A stretch of 64,000 bases of DNA from Burkholderia thailandensis E264 (GCF_000012365.1 NC_007651.1:2542001-2606000), one strand, 5' to 3'. Positions 9,795-19,712 are shown, numbered from the stretch's first letter. The notes: generated by a model from the sequence alone, not told the origin. Made by a program: numbers and translations.

Positions 9795-12251
9795 ATGGCG
9801 CTTACCCGCACCCTCGGCAAAACGGCGGCGTGGATCGTCGGCATCGCCGCGGTCTTGACCGCGGCGGTCGGCGTGTTCATCTTCACGTTCGACTGGAACC
9901 GCGCGAAACCCTGGATCAACGAGCAGGCCAGCGCGTCGATCGGCCGGCCGTTCGAGATCCGCGGCGACATCAAGGTCGGCTGGCGGCGGCCCGACGGCGA
10001 GACCGGCTGGCGCGCCTGGGTGCCGTGGCCGATGTTCTCGGCGAGCCAGGTCGTGATCGGCAACCCGCCCTGGGCGAAGGCACCCAACTTCGCGACGCTC
10101 GACGAAGCGCGCTTCGAACTCGCGCTGCTGCCGCTGCTTGCCCACGAGGTCGTGATCCCGACGATCGAGCTCGTCAACCCGGCGCTCGACATCGAGCGGC
10201 TCGCCGACGGCCGCAACAACTGGACCTTCGAATTCAAGCAGTCCTCCGGCCCGTCGCCCTGGAAGGTGCAATTGCGCGACTTCGGCTTCGCCAAGGGCAC
10301 GGTCGCGTATCGCGACGCGATCACGAAAGCCGATCTGACCGTCGCGGTCGACACGCTCGGCCAGCCGATCCCGCTCGGCGACGTGCTACGGCAGCAGGAG
10401 GAGACGTCGCGGGCGGCGTCGGCGCAGCGGGTCGGCAAGAAGGGCGCGGCGCAACTGACCGCGAAGGCGAACGCCCAGATCGCATCCGATGCGTCGGCGG
10501 CTTCCGCCGCCGGCGCGCCCGCGACAAGCGGCGCATCGGGTGCGAAAGCCGCGGCGTCGGCCGGCAAGGCTGCCGGAGGCGGCCAGGCGACGTCGATGCA
10601 GGCGGCGAGCAATCGGGTTCCGGCAAATGCGGGCGGCGCGCCGAAGACGGCTGCGCCGCCGTCTGGCGCTAGCGCCGCGGCGGTTGCCGCCGGCAAGGCG
10701 TTTGCGTCGAATGCAGGCGGATCGGCCGTTGCCGCGGCGACTTCCGCTGCCGCTGTATCGATGACCGCGGCCGGCTCCGCCGCAAGCGCCGCATCCGCCG
10801 CTGCCGCGGCGAAGCGGCCCGCCGGCCCGACCTACGCGTTCGGCCTGACCGTCAAAGGCCGCTACAAGGGCGTGCTGATCGACGGCACGGGCAAGATGGG
10901 GGGCGTGCTGTCGCTTCGCGACGCATCGCGGCCGTTCCCGCTGCAAGCCGACGTGAAGGCGGGCGACACGCGCCTGGCGATCGTCGGCACGCTCACCGAC
11001 CCGGTCCATCTCGCCGCGATCGATCTGCGGCTGTGGCTGCAGGGCTCGAGCATGTCGCATCTGTACCGGTTGACGGGCGTGACGTTGCCGGATACACCGC
11101 CCTACGCGACCGAAGGTCGGTTCATCGGCAATTTCAAGCGGCGCGCGAGCACGTTCCGCTATGAGAACTTCAACGGCCGCGTCGGCGGCAGCGATCTTCG
11201 CGGCACGCTGACGTACCAGCAGCGCGCGCCGCGGCCGCTCCTGTCCGGCGAACTCGTGTCGAATCTGCTGCAGTTCTCCGATCTCGCGCCGATCATCGGC
11301 GCGGACACGGCCGCGAGCAAGGCGCAGCGCGGCGACACGACGAAGCAGCCGCCCGGCCGCGTGCTGCCCGTCGAGACGTTCCGCACCGATCGCTGGCGCG
11401 CGCTCGACGCCGACGTGAAGTTCACGGGCCGCAAGCTGGTCAAGAGCGCCGCGCTGCCGATCACCGATCTGTACACGCACATCGTGATGACGGACGGCGT
11501 GCTGTCGCTCGAGCCGCTGAAGTTCGGCGTGGCGGGCGGCTCGCTCGCGACCACCGCGCATCTCGACGGCAGCGCCGCGCCGCTCAAGGGGCGCTTCGTG
11601 GTTGCCGCGCGGCATCTGAAGCTCAAGCAGCTGTTTCCGACGCAGAAAGTCATGCAGTCCGCGCTCGGCGAGATCAACGGCGATGCGGCGCTGTCCGCGA
11701 CCGGCAACTCGCCCGCCGCGCTCGCGGCGACGTCGAACGGCGAGGTGAAGATGCTGATGACCGACGGCGCGATCAGCCGGCTGCTGATGGAAGCGGCGGG
11801 CCTGAACGTCGCCAACGTCCTTTACGAGAAGATGTTCGGTAGCCACGACGTGAAGATCAATTGCGCAGCGGTCGATTTCGTGGCGAACAACGGCTTGCTC
11901 GACACGAAGCTGTTCGCGTTCGATACCGACGATGCGCTCATCAACATCGACGGCCCGATCGACTTGCGCAACGAGTCGATGAACCTGACGGTTCATCCGC
12001 ATACGAAGGGGTTCCGCGTGTTCTCGCTGCGCTCGCCGCTGTACGTGAAGGGGACGTTCAAGAATCCGGACGTCGGCGTCGATGCGGGCGCGCTCGCGTT
12101 GCGCGCGGGCGCGATGGTCGGCCTCGGGCTCCTGAATCCGTTCGCGGCGCTGATCCCGCTGATCGCGCCGAGCAACAACCGGGACGTGCCGTGCTCGGAG
12201 CTGTTCGCGCAATGGAAGGCGCCGCGGAAGGCGGCGAACGCGAGCAAGTGA
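9795..12251 (+). CDS. AsmA-family envelope protein
   Basis: Large inner-membrane-anchored periplasmic protein of the AsmA superfamily, members of which help move phospholipids between membranes or affect outer-membrane protein assembly. It has 818 residues: a short cytoplasmic start, one membrane helix at about 10-30 and the N-terminal AsmA segment (INEQASASIGRPFEIRGDIKV). Residues about 200-345 are an Ala/Ser/Gly low-complexity insert that splits the conserved parts. The C-terminal AsmA region (LNVANVLYEKMFG, then GPIDLRNESMNLTVHP) is intact. ATG at 9795 starts the membrane anchor correctly. The gene is divergent from fetAB. Confidence 0.85.
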   Translation: MALTRTLGKTAAWIVGIAAVLTAAVGVFIFTFDWNRAKPWINEQASASIGRPFEIRGDIKVGWRRPDGETGWRAWVPWPMFSASQVVIGNPPWAKAPNFATLDEARFELALLPLLAHEVVIPTIELVNPALDIERLADGRNNWTFEFKQSSGPSPWKVQLRDFGFAKGTVAYRDAITKADLTVAVDTLGQPIPLGDVLRQQEETSRAASAQRVGKKGAAQLTAKANAQIASDASAASAAGAPATSGASGAKAAASAGKAAGGGQATSMQAASNRVPANAGGAPKTAAPPSGASAAAVAAGKAFASNAGGSAVAAATSAAAVSMTAAGSAASAASAAAAAKRPAGPTYAFGLTVKGRYKGVLIDGTGKMGGVLSLRDASRPFPLQADVKAGDTRLAIVGTLTDPVHLAAIDLRLWLQGSSMSHLYRLTGVTLPDTPPYATEGRFIGNFKRRASTFRYENFNGRVGGSDLRGTLTYQQRAPRPLLSGELVSNLLQFSDLAPIIGADTAASKAQRGDTTKQPPGRVLPVETFRTDRWRALDADVKFTGRKLVKSAALPITDLYTHIVMTDGVLSLEPLKFGVAGGSLATTAHLDGSAAPLKGRFVVAARHLKLKQLFPTQKVMQSALGEINGDAALSATGNSPAALAATSNGEVKMLMTDGAISRLLMEAAGLNVANVLYEKMFGSHDVKINCAAVDFVANNGLLDTKLFAFDTDDALINIDGPIDLRNESMNLTVHPHTKGFRVFSLRSPLYVKGTFKNPDVGVDAGALALRAGAMVGLGLLNPFAALIPLIAPSNNRDVPCSELFAQWKAPRKAANASK

Positions 12252-12702
12252 CGGGTTCGTGCCGGGGGGCGACCGGCGAGCGCGATGTCCGCCGGCGCGA
12301 CGAAGGCCGGCCGCTTCATCGTGGTGGACGAGGGGCGGCGTCGCGCGGACGCCCGCATGACCGGCCCGCCGCGTCGGCAGCCGGGGGGGCGCGCGATGAA
12401 GCTCCCGCCGTCCGGCGCGGCGGTGCGATTCCCCGGATGAGGGCTCGACGTTCCGGCACGGCATCCGGACCGTCGCGCTTTCGGGGCTTTCCCTTCCGGA
12501 AAGCCCGGTCCGAATGGCCCGAGCGAGCCGCGAAAACAGCGATCGATCGATTCGACGACAAATTCTGATGCCGGCTGCCGGATGAAACACACACGCATTG
12601 CGCGCTTGTTTTCGGGGCCCGAGGCACGCGCGGCGCAGCGATTCATCGACTCCTGCTAAAATACCAGGTTTTCCGTCGATCTATCTCCTAACGGGATCTG
12701 CC
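12252..12702. other. Intergenic region, 451 bases: hairpin and putative promoter
   Basis: No gene seen. A perfect 9-bp stem GGGCTTTCC/GGAAAGCCC (12484-12506) with a five-base loop lies in it, without a T-run. An extended -10 box TGCTAAAAT ends at 12662, about 40 bases before the next start, and probably drives the ABC-F gene. Confidence 0.5.
12654..12662 (+). promoter_or_regulatory. Putative extended -10 promoter element of the ABC-F gene
   Basis: TG-C-TAAAAT fits an extended -10 element. No good -35 hexamer is seen at 17 bases upstream. The GTG start is 41 bases downstream. Confidence 0.45.
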
Positions 12703-14295
12703 GTGCTTTCTACCGCCAACATCACGATGCAATTCGGGCCCAAGCCCCTGTTCGAGAATATCTCGGTCAAGTTCGGGGAGGGCAACCGCTACGGCCTCAT
12801 CGGGGCGAACGGCTGCGGCAAGTCGACCTTCATGAAGATCCTGGGCGGCGATCTCGAGCCGTCGGCGGGCAACGTCGCGCTCGAGCCGAACGTCCGGCTC
12901 GGCAAGCTGCGCCAGGACCAGTTCGCGTACGAGGACGTGCGCGTGCTCGACGTCGTGATGATGGGCCACACCGAGATGTGGGCCGCGATGTCCGAGCGCG
13001 ACGCGATCTACGCGAACCCGGAGGCAACCGACGACGACTACATGCACGCGGCCGAGCTCGAGGCGAAGTTCGCCGAGTATGGCGGCTACGACGCCGAGGC
13101 GCGCGCGGGCGCGCTGCTGCTCGGCATCGGCATCGAGGAGAAGTTCCACAACGGCCCGATGCGCGACGTCGCGCCGGGCTGGAAGCTGCGCGTGCTGCTC
13201 GCGCAGGCGCTGTTCTCGAATCCGGACGTGCTGCTGCTCGACGAGCCGACCAACAACCTCGACATCAACTCGATCCGCTGGCTCGAGGACACGCTCAACA
13301 ACTACAACTCGACGATGATCATCATCTCGCATGATCGTCACTTCCTGAATTCGGTGTGCACGCACATGGCCGACATGGACTACGGCACGCTGAAGGTCTG
13401 GCCGGGCAACTACGACGACTACATGCTCGCGTCCGCGCAGGCGCGCGAGCGGCAGGCCGCCGCGAACGCGCGCGCGAAGGAGCGCGTCGCCGAGCTGCAG
13501 GACTTCGTGCGCCGCTTCTCGGCGAACAAGTCGAAGGCCCGCCAGGCGACGAGCCGCGCGAAGCAGATCGACAAGATCAAGATCGAGGAATTCAAGCCGT
13601 CGTCGCGTCAGAATCCGTTCATCCGCTTCGAATTCGAGAAGAAGCTGCACAACATCGCGGTCGTCGCCGATTCGATCACGAAGAAGTACGAGCGCACGAT
13701 CTTCGAGAACTTCAACCTGTCGGTGCAGCCGGGCGAGCGCATCGCGATCATCGGCGAGAACGGCGCGGGCAAGACGACGCTCCTGCGCGCGCTCTTCGGC
13801 AATCTGACGCTCGATCACGGCACGGTGAAGTGGGCCGAGAACGCGAACGTCGGCTACATGCCGCAGGACACCTACGAAGAGTTTCCGAACGACGTCACGC
13901 TGATGGACTGGATCGACCAGTACCGCAAGGACGGCGACGACGAAACGATGGTGCGCGGCACGCTCGGCCGCCTGCTGTTCTCGGCGGACGACATCAAGAA
14001 ATCGGTGAAGGTGCTGTCGGGCGGAGAGAAGGGCCGGATGATCTGGGGCAAGCTGATGCTCGGCCGCCACAACGTGCTCCTGATGGACGAGCCGACCAAT
14101 CACATGGACATGGAGTCGATCGAGTCGCTGCAGATCGCGCTCGAGAAGTTCGAGGGCACGCTGATCTTCGTGTCGCACGACCGTGAATTCGTGAGCGGCC
14201 TCGCGAACCGGATCATCGAAGTGACGACGGACGGCAAGCTCGTCGACTTCGGCGGGAACTACGAGGATTTCCTCGCGAGCAAGGGCTTGCAGTAA
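12703..14295 (+). CDS. ybiT: ABC-F ATPase, YbiT type (ribosome-associated)
   Basis: Soluble tandem ABC ATPase of the ABC-F family, which acts on the ribosome rather than in transport. It has 530 residues from GTG 12703, the same length as E. coli YbiT, and this start gives [12 protein letters not shown] as in the family. Walker A motifs are GANGCGKST (34-42) and GENGAGKTT in the second half. Walker B motifs are [12 protein letters not shown] and [12 protein letters not shown]. The signature of the second domain is LSGGEKGR; the first has VAPGWKLRV in its place. The linker between domains ([18 protein letters not shown]) is basic and helical as expected. No membrane segment. Confidence 0.93.
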   Translation: MLSTANITMQFGPKPLFENISVKFGEGNRYGLIGANGCGKSTFMKILGGDLEPSAGNVALEPNVRLGKLRQDQFAYEDVRVLDVVMMGHTEMWAAMSERDAIYANPEATDDDYMHAAELEAKFAEYGGYDAEARAGALLLGIGIEEKFHNGPMRDVAPGWKLRVLLAQALFSNPDVLLLDEPTNNLDINSIRWLEDTLNNYNSTMIIISHDRHFLNSVCTHMADMDYGTLKVWPGNYDDYMLASAQARERQAAANARAKERVAELQDFVRRFSANKSKARQATSRAKQIDKIKIEEFKPSSRQNPFIRFEFEKKLHNIAVVADSITKKYERTIFENFNLSVQPGERIAIIGENGAGKTTLLRALFGNLTLDHGTVKWAENANVGYMPQDTYEEFPNDVTLMDWIDQYRKDGDDETMVRGTLGRLLFSADDIKKSVKVLSGGEKGRMIWGKLMLGRHNVLLMDEPTNHMDMESIESLQIALEKFEGTLIFVSHDREFVSGLANRIIEVTTDGKLVDFGGNYEDFLASKGLQ

Positions 14296-14336
14296 CAGCG
14301 GCGGCTTGTAACCAAACCAATCTGATGTATCCAAGA

Positions 14337-14367
14337 GGCCCGCTAGGTTGTACCCGGCGGGCCTTTT
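14337..14367 (+). terminator. Rho-independent terminator after the ABC-F gene
   Basis: Stem GGCCCGC/GCGGGCC (14337-14343 and 14357-14363) followed by TTTT, 42 bases after the stop codon. Confidence 0.85.
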
Positions 14368-14750
14368 GCCCTACTCAGGACGCCGCGCGCATCCCGGCGG
14401 CCGATGGCTGTCCCACTCCTCTTTGCTGCCTTAGCGGCTCACCGGCCTCGCGGCTTTCTCGGCGCTCTCCGGTTGAGCCCGCGCCCGCTGTCCCTCCAAT
14501 CTCGGCTGCGCGCCAAAGGCGTGCAGCGTCGGCCCGCGCGTTGGCGATCTCGTCAAGTAACGCGCCATGGGCCAATTCATAGCGGTCGAGCAGTGCCTGT
14601 AACCGCCATGCAGAGGATGAAGGCACTGCGCGATCGGATCATGGCGCACGGGAGCGAGCGAGAAGCCCGGTGCCCCGGAATGCGCGGAACTCCACGAGTT
14701 GGACATCAACTTTCGGGGGAGTTTGCGCGACCGACCGCTGCGTTCGCCGC
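14368..14750. other. Intergenic region with a possible gene remnant
   Basis: On the minus strand an open frame from about 14626 to 14375 encodes WRLQALLDRYELAHGALL followed by DEIANARADAARLWRAAEIGG, which reads like part of a helical protein and has lower GC and different word use from its surroundings. It has no ribosome site and a weak start. It could be a decayed fragment of an acquired gene. Nothing else seen. Confidence 0.3.
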
Positions 14751-15911
14751 TCAGAACCGGTGCCGCATCCCGATGTTGACGATGCTTTGCGTGTCGGTGC
14801 CGCCGTATCCGTACGAGCCGATCGACGCCTGTGCGCGCTGCGTGCCGCCGTCGAGGGTGCGCTGCGTGCCCGACGCGCGCTGCCATGCGCCGACGAGATA
14901 CAGATCGGTCCGCTTGGACAGCACGTAGTCGGCGCCGGCCGAGACCTGGTGATAGGCCGCGCTCGCATCGCCGCGCGCTTTCGTGTAGCTGTATCCGACA
15001 CCCACGAGCAGCGCCTGCGTCGCCCGATAGTTCACGAATCCGCGTCCGGTGTCGTAACGCTGAGTCGTGCGAAACGTCGAAAACGCGTCGGGTTTGTAAC
15101 GCGCGTTGCTGTAATCGACGCCGACCGTCAATGGCCCCGAAGCGTATTGCACGGTCGCCCGCGCGATGTCGATCGATTTGGCCGACGCGTATGCGCCGTT
15201 GACGAGCGAGCCGTCGAAAGTGCCGTCCGACGTGCCGCCCCATGTGTCGCGCGTCTTGCCCGACGCGGCCGGATTCTCCGCATGGAAGTAGCCCCCCGCC
15301 AGACTGAGCGGCCCGTTGCCGTACGACAGGCCGGCCGACCATGTCTGGCCCGCGCCTGTCTTGCCGGCGACGCCGCCGAGCGCGTACATGCCGACGAACG
15401 TGAAGCCCGCGAGCGTGGGTGACGTGTACTTGATCGCGTTGCTCGTGCGCGACGACGTATCGTAGTTGTCGACATCGCCGGGCGTCGCGTAGACGCTGCC
15501 GAACGAGTAGCTGGCGGTGATGGGCCACGAGACGTCGACGAGCGCGTCGTACTGGCGGCCGATCGTGATCGAGCCGAGCCGCGCGCTCGCGAGTCCGACG
15601 AACGACTGGCGCCCGAACATCCGTCCGTCTTGTCCGAGCGCGCCGGTATTCGGATTGAAGCCGTTTTCGATCGTGAAGATCGCCTTCAGTCCGCCGCCGA
15701 GATCCTCGGTGCCCGTCAGTCCCCAGCGGCTGCCGAGCAGATTGCCGCTGCCGACGCCGAGCTGGCTGTTGCCCGACGCGTTTGCGTGATTGATGTAAGT
15801 GATCGATGTATCGATGAGGCCGTACAGCGAAACGCTGGATTGGGCGTACGCGGTGCTCGCGACGCCGATGAGCGCGAGCGAGGCGATCGGCAGGGCACGG
15901 ATTGTGTTCAT
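14751..15911 (-). CDS. Gram-negative general porin (OmpC/Burkholderia type)
   Basis: Outer-membrane trimeric beta-barrel porin for small hydrophilic solutes. The 386-residue precursor starts at ATG 15911 with a signal peptide (MNTIRALPIASLALIG, cleavage after AYA-Q) and then QSSVSLYGLIDTSI, the standard start of beta-proteobacterial porins. Internal signatures include GSRWGLTGTEDLGGGL and GRQSFVGL. The last residues NIGMRHRF end in Phe, the outer-membrane assembly signal. ATG 15911 is preferred over an ATG four codons upstream because the signal peptide begins there. It is divergent from the aldehyde dehydrogenase. Confidence 0.94.
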   Translation of the reverse strand: MNTIRALPIASLALIGVASTAYAQSSVSLYGLIDTSITYINHANASGNSQLGVGSGNLLGSRWGLTGTEDLGGGLKAIFTIENGFNPNTGALGQDGRMFGRQSFVGLASARLGSITIGRQYDALVDVSWPITASYSFGSVYATPGDVDNYDTSSRTSNAIKYTSPTLAGFTFVGMYALGGVAGKTGAGQTWSAGLSYGNGPLSLAGGYFHAENPAASGKTRDTWGGTSDGTFDGSLVNGAYASAKSIDIARATVQYASGPLTVGVDYSNARYKPDAFSTFRTTQRYDTGRGFVNYRATQALLVGVGYSYTKARGDASAAYHQVSAGADYVLSKRTDLYLVGAWQRASGTQRTLDGGTQRAQASIGSYGYGGTDTQSIVNIGMRHRF

Positions 15912-16050
15912 GGGTGTCTCCACGCGAATGGGTCGATGTGTGCCGCGTGCCGTGGCGGCGGCGTGCCGGATGCGCGGAGGCCGCGAGGCGCTCCGGCGTC
16001 AGGGCGGTTCCGATCGTAGGGGCGCGTTACTCCGTTTAGATGAGCGACAA

Positions 16051-16066
16051 ATGACAATCCCGTCAT
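16051..16066. promoter_or_regulatory. Small inverted repeat in the porin/aldehyde dehydrogenase intergenic region
   Basis: ATGAC-N6-GTCAT is a perfect 5-bp inverted repeat between the two divergent genes. It could be a regulator site; no family is assigned. Confidence 0.3.
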
Positions 16067-16147
16067 TCGCGCGTCATGAACGGAGGGCGCGTGCGGCGTT
16101 GCCGGCGGGTAGAATGTTGCGCATTCCACGGAGACAGGAACACCACG

Positions 16148-17584
16148 ATGAAAACCTGCGAACAGTTCTATATCGGCGGCGCGTGGCACCCGAGCACGGG
16201 CAAGGGCACGATCGACGTGATCGACTCGGGCACCGAGGCCGTGATCGGCCGCATTCCCGAAGGCACCGCCGAAGACGCGAAAGCGGCCGTCGCCGCCGCG
16301 CGCGCGGCGTTCGACGGCTGGGCGGCGACGCCGCCCGCCGAGCGCGCTCGCTATCTGCGCAAGATCACCGACAACCTGAAGGCGCGCAGCGAGGACCTCG
16401 CGCAATCGATCACGGGCGAAGTCGGCATGCCGATCAAGCTGTCGCGCGCGATCCAGGTTGGCGGTCCGATCTATAACTGGGGCGCGTATGCGAAGCTCGC
16501 CGAGACGTTCGCGTTCGAGGAGCCGGTCGGCAATTCGCTCGTCGTGCGCGAGCCCGTTGGTGTCGTCGCGGCGATCACGCCATGGAACTACCCGCTCAAC
16601 CAGATCACGCTGAAGGTCGCCGCCGCACTCGCGGCGGGCTGCACGGTCGCGCTGAAGCCGTCGGAGATCGCGCCGCTCAATGCGTTCATCCTCGCCGAGG
16701 CGATTCATGACGCGGAGCTGCCCGCCGGCGTGTTCAATCTCGTGTGCGGTTACGGGCCCGTCGTCGGCGAGGCGCTCGCGAGCGATCCTGAGGTGGACAT
16801 GGTGTCGTTCACCGGCTCGACGCGCGCGGGCAAGCGCGTCGCCGAGCTCGCCGCGGCCGGCGTGAAGCGCGTCGCGCTCGAGCTGGGCGGCAAGTCGGCC
16901 TCGGTGATTCTCGACGACGCCGACTTCGCGGCCGCGGTGAAGGGCACGGTGTCCGCGTGCTACCTGAACGCGGGCCAGACGTGCTCCGCGCATACGCGGA
17001 TGCTCGTGCCGGAATCGCGCTATGAAGAAGCACGCGAGCTCGCGAAGGCCGCCGCGGAAAGCTATGTCGCAGGCGATCCGCGCGACGACGCGACGCGGCT
17101 TGGCGCGCTCGCGTCGTCGGCTCAGCAAAAGCGCGTGCAGGATTACATCCGGCGCGGCATCGACGAGGGCGCCGAGCTCGTCACGGGCGGCCTCGGCATG
17201 CCCGAAGGCATCGCACGCGGCTTCTTCGTGAAGCCGACCGTGTTCGGCCGCGTGAAGCCCGACGCGACGATCGCGCAGGAAGAAATCTTCGGTCCGGTGC
17301 TGTCGATCATCACGTATCGCGACGAGGCCGACGCGGTGAGGATCGCGAACGATTCGCCGTACGGCCTCGGCGGCGCGGTGTGGTCGGGCAGCGACGAGCG
17401 CGCGATGCGCATCGCGCGCCGCATTCGCACGGGGCAGGTCGACATCAACGGCGGAGCCTGGAACATGGCCGCGCCGTTCGGCGGTTTCAAACAGTCGGGG
17501 ATCGGTCGCGAGAACGGCGTGTACGGGCTCGAAGAATATCTCGAATACAAATCGATGCAATTGCGGCCGAAGAAGGGCGCGTGA
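16148..17584 (+). CDS. NAD(P)-dependent aldehyde dehydrogenase family protein
   Basis: Soluble enzyme oxidising an aldehyde to its acid, 478 residues. Family landmarks are all present: TPWNYPL (catalytic Asn147), [10 protein letters not shown] for the cofactor, LELGGKS with the general base Glu245, and NAGQTCS with the nucleophile Cys279. The C-terminal part contains [10 protein letters not shown] and [18 protein letters not shown] 16148 follows a weak GGAGACAGGAA site. The substrate cannot be read from sequence, and the neighbours (porin, nitronate monooxygenase) do not define one. A terminator follows. Confidence 0.92.
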   Translation: MKTCEQFYIGGAWHPSTGKGTIDVIDSGTEAVIGRIPEGTAEDAKAAVAAARAAFDGWAATPPAERARYLRKITDNLKARSEDLAQSITGEVGMPIKLSRAIQVGGPIYNWGAYAKLAETFAFEEPVGNSLVVREPVGVVAAITPWNYPLNQITLKVAAALAAGCTVALKPSEIAPLNAFILAEAIHDAELPAGVFNLVCGYGPVVGEALASDPEVDMVSFTGSTRAGKRVAELAAAGVKRVALELGGKSASVILDDADFAAAVKGTVSACYLNAGQTCSAHTRMLVPESRYEEARELAKAAAESYVAGDPRDDATRLGALASSAQQKRVQDYIRRGIDEGAELVTGGLGMPEGIARGFFVKPTVFGRVKPDATIAQEEIFGPVLSIITYRDEADAVRIANDSPYGLGGAVWSGSDERAMRIARRIRTGQVDINGGAWNMAAPFGGFKQSGIGRENGVYGLEEYLEYKSMQLRPKKGA

Positions 17585-17665
17585 CGCGCGCCTGAAGCCG
17601 GGCGTGCGCGCGCGCAAGCGCGACGCGTAAGCCATGCATCGGGCGCGCTCCTTTCTTGCGGCGAC

Positions 17666-17699
17666 ACGGCGCGCGTCCATGCGCACGCGTGCCGTTTTT
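17666..17699 (+). terminator. Rho-independent terminator after the aldehyde dehydrogenase
   Basis: 11-bp stem with one mismatch (17666-17676 with 17685-17695), loop of eight bases, then a run of five T. Confidence 0.75.
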
Positions 17700-17700
17700 C

Positions 17701-17714
17701 TTGACGACGGTCAA
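17701..17714. promoter_or_regulatory. Inverted repeat upstream of the nitronate monooxygenase gene
   Basis: TTGAC-GACG-GTCAA is a perfect 5-bp inverted repeat with four-base spacing, the layout of Crp/FNR-family sites. It departs from the FNR consensus TTGAT-N4-ATCAA by one base in each half. TTGACG could equally be a -35 box. It sits 58 bases before the start codon. Confidence 0.35.
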
Positions 17715-17772
17715 AGCGCTTCGCCGACAATCGCCGATCATCAAATTCTTTCCGTCGTATCGAGAGATTGTG

Positions 17773-18963
17773 ATGACCGGTCCCATTCCATTTCCGCCGC
17801 TCGAGATCCGCGGCCGCTCGCTGTTGCCCGTCGTGCAGGGCGGGATGGGCGTCGGCATCTCCGCGCATCGGCTTGCCGGAAGCGTCGCGCGCGAAGGCGC
17901 GCTCGGCACGATCGCGAGCATCGACTTGCGCCATCACCATACCGATCTGATCGAGCGCTGCAAGCTGCATCCCGATCGAGAGACGATGGAGGCCGCGAAC
18001 CTCGAGGCGCTCGCGCGCGAGATCCAGCGAGCGAAGACGTGGAGCGAGGGGCGCGGCATGATCGCGGTCAACGTGATGAAGGCGGTGCGCTCGCACGCGG
18101 ATTACGTGCGCATCGCATGCGAGTTCGGCGCGGATGCGATCGTGATGGGCGCGGGCTTGCCGCTCGATCTGCCGGACATGACGCAGGGCCACGACATCGC
18201 GCTGATTCCGATCCTGTCGGACAGCCGCGGTATCGCGCTCGTGCTGAAGAAGTGGATGAAGAAGGGGCGCCTGCCCGATGCGATCGTGATCGAGCACCCG
18301 GCGCGCGCGGGCGGCCATCTCGGCGTGACGTGCCTCGACGACATGGATGATCCGCGTTTCGCGTTCACGCGCGTGATCGACGAAACCCGGCAGACGTTCG
18401 TGTCGCTCGGCCTCGAGTGCGAACGCATTCCGCTCATTGTCGCGGGCGGCATCAACAGCCACGAGGCGGTGCGCGAGGCGCTCGCCGAGGGCGCCGACGG
18501 CGTGCAGGTGGGCACGCCGTTCGCGGTTACCGAGGAGGGCGACGCGCATCCGAATTTCAAGCGCGTGCTCGCGAACGCGCAGCCGGGCGACATCGTCGAG
18601 TTCGTGAGCGTCACGGGGCTGCCCGCGCGTGCGGTGAGGACGCCGTGGCTCGAGCGCTATCTGCGGCACGAGGCGCGCATCCGCGCGAAGATCGGCGCAC
18701 TCAGGCAGCGCTGCCCATCCGCGCTCGAATGCCTGAGCGTGTGCGGATTGCGCGACGGCATCGAGCGCTTCGGCCACTTCTGCATCGATACGCGGCTTGC
18801 CGCCGCGCTGCGCGGCGACGTCGCGAACGGGCTGTTCTTTCGCGGCCGCGAGTCGCTGCCGTTCGGGCAGGCGATTCGCAGCGTGCGCGATCTGCTCGAG
18901 CTGCTGCTCACGGGCACCGCGCCGGAGGCTGCGGCAAACCGTCCCACTTTCTCGCTGTCGTGA
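17773..18963 (+). CDS. Nitronate monooxygenase (2-nitropropane dioxygenase family)
   Basis: FMN-dependent TIM-barrel enzyme that oxidises alkyl nitronates, such as the toxin propionate-3-nitronate. The 396-residue protein has PVVQGGMGVGIS at the N-terminus, NVMKAV, the glycine-rich AGGHLGVT segment and the phosphate-binding VAGGINSHEAVREAL and GADGVQVGTPF motifs. The C-terminal third contains several cysteines (RQRCPSALECLSVCGL), a longer tail than in class I fungal enzymes. ATG 17773 was chosen for homology. Located between an aldehyde dehydrogenase and ompW; no operon evident. Confidence 0.88.
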   Translation: MTGPIPFPPLEIRGRSLLPVVQGGMGVGISAHRLAGSVAREGALGTIASIDLRHHHTDLIERCKLHPDRETMEAANLEALAREIQRAKTWSEGRGMIAVNVMKAVRSHADYVRIACEFGADAIVMGAGLPLDLPDMTQGHDIALIPILSDSRGIALVLKKWMKKGRLPDAIVIEHPARAGGHLGVTCLDDMDDPRFAFTRVIDETRQTFVSLGLECERIPLIVAGGINSHEAVREALAEGADGVQVGTPFAVTEEGDAHPNFKRVLANAQPGDIVEFVSVTGLPARAVRTPWLERYLRHEARIRAKIGALRQRCPSALECLSVCGLRDGIERFGHFCIDTRLAAALRGDVANGLFFRGRESLPFGQAIRSVRDLLELLLTGTAPEAAANRPTFSLS

Positions 18964-18966
18964 TGC

Positions 18967-18980
18967 TTGATGTCGGTCAA
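18967..18980. promoter_or_regulatory. FNR/Anr-like box upstream of ompW
   Basis: TTGAT-GTCG-GTCAA matches the FNR consensus TTGAT-N4-ATCAA at nine of ten positions and lies 56 bases before the ompW start. E. coli ompW is known to be FNR-controlled, which makes an oxygen-responsive site plausible here. Confidence 0.6.
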
Positions 18981-19035
18981 TATAAGTGGGGAACCATCCC
19001 CTGAGAATGAAGCCTGTTCTTAGGGAGTCCTTATC

Positions 19036-19680
19036 ATGCGTCGTCAAGCAATTCGTACTTGCACCACCGCCATCGCCTGCGCAGCCGGTCTTGCGATGAT
19101 TCCGTCGCTATCGCATGCGGCTTCGCCCGGAGAGGGCATCAATCAAGGCGACATCATTGCGCGCGTTCGCGGGATCAGCATCATGCCGGACGAGCGCACG
19201 AGCAATACGTTGTCGGCGCTGAACGTGGGCGTGAACAATGCGATCGTCCCGGAGCTCGATTTCACGTACATGATTCGCGATTATCTGGGCGTCGAGCTGA
19301 TCCTCGGCACGTCGCGGCATCAGATCACGTCGTCGCTCGGCGATCTCGGCGGCGTCGGCGTGCTGCCGCCGACGCTGTTGCTGCAGTACCACTTCAATCA
19401 CGCCGGCAAGGTGCGCCCGTATGTCGGCGCGGGTATCAACTACACGCTGTTCTACAACAACGGGTTGCACGCGGGCGGCGAGGGGATCGGGATCAACAAC
19501 CACAGCTTTGGTCCCGCGCTGCAGTTCGGCGTCGACGTGCAAGTGACGAAGAAGGTGTTCGTCAACGTCGACGTGAAGAAGATCTGGATGCACACCGACG
19601 CGACGCTCGGCGGCCAGCCGCTCGGCCGGCTTAACATCGATCCGCTCGTCGTGGGCGTCGGCGTCGGGATGAAGTTCTAA
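19036..19680 (+). CDS. ompW: Outer membrane protein OmpW
   Basis: Eight-stranded outer-membrane beta-barrel with a hydrophobic channel. The 214-residue precursor has a signal peptide (MRRQAIRTCTTAIACAAG to SHA) and then the family pattern: GDIIARVRGISIMPD, PELDFTYMIRDYLGVELI, LPPTLLLQYHFN, VRPYVGAGINYTLFY, and VNVDVKKIWMHTDA. It ends GVGVGMKF with the C-terminal Phe needed for barrel assembly. ATG 19036 is preceded by AGGGAGT. An FNR-like box lies upstream and a terminator follows. Confidence 0.95.
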   Translation: MRRQAIRTCTTAIACAAGLAMIPSLSHAASPGEGINQGDIIARVRGISIMPDERTSNTLSALNVGVNNAIVPELDFTYMIRDYLGVELILGTSRHQITSSLGDLGGVGVLPPTLLLQYHFNHAGKVRPYVGAGINYTLFYNNGLHAGGEGIGINNHSFGPALQFGVDVQVTKKVFVNVDVKKIWMHTDATLGGQPLGRLNIDPLVVGVGVGMKF

Positions 19681-19712
19681 GAATCGGCAGAATCAAAAAG
19701 TGTTGGGGTTGG

